From positions 1-11,121 of the forward strand of contig JAGTUZ010000332.1 in the NCBI GenBank assembly GCA_018224415.1: a DNA stretch of 11,121 nucleotides, given 5' to 3'. How positions within the stretch are numbered: the stretch's first letter is position 1; each line of letters begins with the position of its first letter. Position numbers and translations under genes: made by a program. The notes under the pieces are model-generated. The model was not told the origin of the DNA and did no database searches. It saw nothing but the letters and a program-made list of their open reading frames with translations. Below, in pieces: positions 9,087 to 11,121 of the stretch. Source of the stretch: Bacteroidota bacterium. GTDB lineage: Bacteria; Bacteroidota; Ignavibacteria; SZUA-365.

Positions 9087-10226
9087 ATGAAAACGTTGAC
9101 ACGAACGATTGCGCTGCTCGCGCTGCTGACCTGCGGACAGACGGCGGTCGCCCAGCTCAACGGAGCGAAAATCGAGCTGTTTCCGATCTCCGGCGGAGCG
9201 AGCGAGGTACGTTTCGGTGCGAAAATGACACCGGTGGCGACCGTGCTGAATATCGAAGCCGTGTCTGTCGCCGTCGCCTATGACATCTCGCTTTTCACGG
9301 CGGACGCCAATTCGGTGCAGAACAAGCATTTTGCCCAACACAGTTGGATGGATGCCTCCTCTCCCGAATTCCAGACCGGTACCGCGCCGGGCATCTGCGT
9401 GTACGGTGAATACCACCCGAACTTCGGCTCCCAGGCCGTGTTCCGCGGCGCCCCTGCCACGCTGTGCGAATTCGTACTCTATCCGAAATCCTCGAACCCC
9501 GGCACGGCTGATTTCACCATCTACGCCAACAACCCCACCACCGCACTGACCTATTACTTCGTCTACCAGGTCTCGGGGCAGCAGAACTTCGACCCGGTTG
9601 TCAATATCACCGGGATGTATTATCCGGTCGAGCTGAGCGCCTTCACCGCCACCCAGCAGGGCGCGTCCGTCGCACTGCTGTGGACCACACAGGGTGAGGA
9701 CGGCAATTTCGGTTTCCATATCGAACGACGTGACCTGACGGCTGCGGATGGCGCGTGGACGGCCATCGGCTTCACCGAGGGCGCGGGCGACACGAAAATC
9801 GAACAGCAGTACCTGTTTTTCGACTGGTCCCTGCCGCATGACGGCATGTATGCCTATCGGCTGAAACAGGAGGATTTCGACGGTCGCCTGCATTTCTCCG
9901 ACGAAGTGCTGGTGCGCTACAGCGGGAATCCACTGCAGTTCGCCCTGCGGCAGAACTATCCGAATCCGGTCTCGCTCTCCGCGGGCAGCGAAACAACCAT
10001 CGGCTATGACCTTGGGGAACGGAGTCGCGTGCGGCTGACCGTGCATAACCTTCTCGGACAGCAGGTCGCGGTGATCGCCGAGCATGAACTCGACGCCGGC
10101 AGTTACAGCGCTTCCTGGCGTCCGTCGGGCGTCCCCGCCGGGATGTACACCGTCACCCTGGCAGCGGAGTCGGCCGAGTCCGGACGCGCGGAGCTGCGGC
10201 ACATGCGACTGCAGGTGCTCCGATAA
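9087..10226 (+). CDS. Secreted T9SS cargo protein with N-terminal beta domain (possibly cohesin-like)
   Basis: The 379-residue protein begins MKTLTRTIALLALLTCGQTAV, a signal peptide with cleavage near 22, and has GAGG 8 nt before the ATG; the frame upstream of this ATG overlaps the terminator and promoter and is not coding. Residues about 27-175 form a beta-rich domain with VSVAVAYDISLFTA and ATLCEFVLYPKS, which recalls the layout of cohesin-type domains, though I cannot confirm this. Residues 180-278 (VELSAFTATQQGASVALLWTT, FGFHIERR, YRLKQEDFDGRLHFSDE) are the fibronectin III-like module that commonly precedes a T9SS signal. Residues 286-379 are the sorting domain, with QNYPNPV in place of the usual NPF and an end of MRLQVLR. 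It should be exported and anchored or released. It has its own promoter and terminator, so it appears to be a one-gene unit. Function unknown. Confidence 0.92.
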   Translation: MKTLTRTIALLALLTCGQTAVAQLNGAKIELFPISGGASEVRFGAKMTPVATVLNIEAVSVAVAYDISLFTADANSVQNKHFAQHSWMDASSPEFQTGTAPGICVYGEYHPNFGSQAVFRGAPATLCEFVLYPKSSNPGTADFTIYANNPTTALTYYFVYQVSGQQNFDPVVNITGMYYPVELSAFTATQQGASVALLWTTQGEDGNFGFHIERRDLTAADGAWTAIGFTEGAGDTKIEQQYLFFDWSLPHDGMYAYRLKQEDFDGRLHFSDEVLVRYSGNPLQFALRQNYPNPVSLSAGSETTIGYDLGERSRVRLTVHNLLGQQVAVIAEHELDAGSYSASWRPSGVPAGMYTVTLAAESAESGRAELRHMRLQVLR

Positions 10227-10251
10227 CCGGACCTCCCACACTGAAATTCCC

Positions 10252-10279
10252 GAAGCGCAGCGATGCGCTTCTCTTTTTT
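10252..10279 (+). terminator. Intrinsic terminator after the second T9SS cargo gene
   Basis: The arms gaagcgca (10252-10259) and tgcgcttc (10264-10271) pair perfectly around a GCGA (GNRA) tetraloop and are followed by TCTTTTTT. It begins 25 nt after the stop and isolates the cargo gene from the ferredoxin gene. Confidence 0.88.
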
Positions 10280-10325
10280 CCGCCTGACGACCGGACCATC
10301 CGCGCACAGACCTGAAAGGACATCC

Positions 10326-10538
10326 GTGCTGCTGATCGAAATCAAACCCGATACCTGCGACTTCTGCGGCTGCTGCGTGGGCGTCTGTCCCGAAGACGCC
10401 ATCGAACTGCAGGAGGCAAGCATTTCTATCGTCGAACAGCGCTGCACCAATTGCGCGAAATGCGTGTGGGTCTGTCCCTTCGAAGTGCTGCTCTTCCATA
10501 ATCCCAACAAAGCGAAGGCCCATGAAACCACGGTATGA
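10326..10538 (+). CDS. 2[4Fe-4S] ferredoxin
   Basis: This 70-residue protein has two cluster-binding motifs: CDFCGCCVGVCP (C11, C14, C17, C21) and CTNCAKCVWVCP (C40, C43, C46, C50), the bacterial 8Fe ferredoxin pattern. C16 is an extra cysteine inside the first motif. I chose the GTG at 10326 because AAGGA lies 5 nt upstream and the protein then begins MLLIEIKPDTC, the normal short lead-in. An in-frame ATG at 10263 lies inside the preceding terminator hairpin and cannot be the real start. Its last 17 nt overlap the next gene, an FAD-dependent geranylgeranyl-reductase-family enzyme, so the two are almost certainly co-translated. By analogy with archaeal reductases that take electrons from a neighbouring ferredoxin, its likely role is electron donor to that enzyme; this is inference. 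Confidence 0.93.
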   Translation: MLLIEIKPDTCDFCGCCVGVCPEDAIELQEASISIVEQRCTNCAKCVWVCPFEVLLFHNPNKAKAHETTV

Positions 10539-11121
10539 CGTCGTGGTCGTCGGCGCAGGACCGGCCGGATCCACCTGCGCGCGTTACGCCTCGGCGCGCG
10601 GTGCATCGGTGCTGCTGTTGGAGAAAGACCGCGATGTCGGCATGCCCGTGCGCTGCGGCGAGGCCGTCAGCAACCGCAGCCTCGAGAAAATCGTCGACAT
10701 CGACCCGCGCTGGATCGCGGCAACCATCAAGCGCTTCCGTCTGATTTCCCCTTCGGGACACATGATCGAACCCGATCTCGGCGGACACGGGTACGTGCTC
10801 GAGCGCCGCATCTTCGACTACGACCTCGCGCGTCTTGCGGCCGAGGCCGGCGTCGACGTCCGGACGAAAAGCTACGTCGACGGCCTGCTTCCTGCCGACG
10901 GCGGCGACGTCGTGCGGGCGATGCCCTCCGCGCATGACGCCGCATCGACCGGAGCGTGGAAGGGTGTTTCCCTGCTGTGGAAAGGCGAGCCGCGCACGGT
11001 GGAGGCGCGGGTAATCGTGGGCGCCGACGGCGTGGAATCGCGAGTCGGCAAGTGGGCCGGCATCGACACCACCACGCATCTGCGCGACATGGAGACCTGC
11101 GCGCAGATGACGCTCACGAAC
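10522..11121 (+). CDS. Geranylgeranyl reductase family FAD-dependent oxidoreductase (partial, 3' end beyond window)
   Basis: The first 200 residues are present and the frame is open to the right edge. The protein starts MKPRYDVVVVGAGPAGSTCA, a Rossmann FAD-binding fold with GxGxxG at 11-16 and an acidic residue (E34) ending the second strand. PVRCGEAVS (42-50) is the CGE-type motif of archaeal and related geranylgeranyl reductases, and VGADGVESRVG (166-176) is the second FAD-contacting motif of this flavoprotein superfamily. Family members reduce double bonds of isoprenoid chains in lipids, chlorophyll side chains or menaquinone. Here the substrate is unknown: menaquinone or another polyprenyl chain is plausible. 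AAGG lies 3 nt before the ATG, inside the end of the ferredoxin gene. Family membership is well supported, the exact substrate is not. Confidence 0.9.
   Translation, partial: MKPRYDVVVVGAGPAGSTCARYASARGASVLLLEKDRDVGMPVRCGEAVSNRSLEKIVDIDPRWIAATIKRFRLISPSGHMIEPDLGGHGYVLERRIFDYDLARLAAEAGVDVRTKSYVDGLLPADGGDVVRAMPSAHDAASTGAWKGVSLLWKGEPRTVEARVIVGADGVESRVGKWAGIDTTTHLRDMETCAQMTLTN

Noticed and set aside
10263..10325. N-terminal extension of the ferredoxin to ATG 10263
   Set aside because: That ATG lies inside the loop of an intrinsic terminator; the GTG at 10326 has a good ribosome binding site and gives a normal ferredoxin N-terminus.
7548..10574. A 1008-codon open frame on the minus strand, antisense to two cargo genes and the ferredoxin
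   Set aside because: It crosses two terminators and a promoter, has no signal or recognisable domain, is rich in His/Val/Arg/Asp as expected of a shadow of GC-rich codons, and opposes genes with clear homology.

Overview
The window looks like a GC-rich chromosome segment from the wider Bacteroidota/Chlorobiota group, probably an early-branching lineage of the Ignavibacteria, Kapabacteria or Rhodothermia kind. Three predicted secreted proteins end in the C-terminal domain of the type IX secretion system (T9SS), each opening with a QNYPNPx motif. Most genes have a clear GGAG, GAGG or AAGGA ribosome binding site, which is less usual in core Bacteroidota, and the QNYPNPFNPTTTIRY wording is common in the early-branching groups. 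The lineage call is inference; there is no rRNA or other marker gene to settle it.

The genes form two blocks that diverge from an intergenic region at about 6954-7385. The left block is all on the minus strand. From the divergence point it runs: glmS (glucosamine-6-phosphate synthase), nadA (quinolinate synthase, starting 9 nt after glmS stops), a large FG-GAP/VCBS propeller protein with an ASPIC/UnbV domain and T9SS signal, and a partial outer-membrane beta-barrel gene that runs off the left end. That last gene has a GTG start and no in-window stop.

The right block is all on the plus strand. It starts with two consecutive T9SS cargo genes. The first has a dockerin-like pair of calcium-binding loops, and the second has an N-terminal beta domain that may be cohesin-like. 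Each is followed by a strong intrinsic terminator (8946-8980 and 10252-10279). After these come a small 2[4Fe-4S] ferredoxin and, overlapping it by 17 nt, the start of a geranylgeranyl-reductase-family FAD oxidoreductase that runs off the right end.

Functionally the window mixes housekeeping (amino sugar supply for the envelope, NAD synthesis), cell-surface or secreted proteins, and a probable isoprenoid-reduction unit in which the ferredoxin would feed electrons to the flavoenzyme. There is no sign of a mobile element, CRISPR array, tRNA or rRNA. No clearly new defence or biosynthetic system is visible. The most interesting leads are the ferredoxin/reductase pair, the dockerin-like/cohesin-like neighbours and the unrecognised C-terminal domain of the left-end barrel protein.
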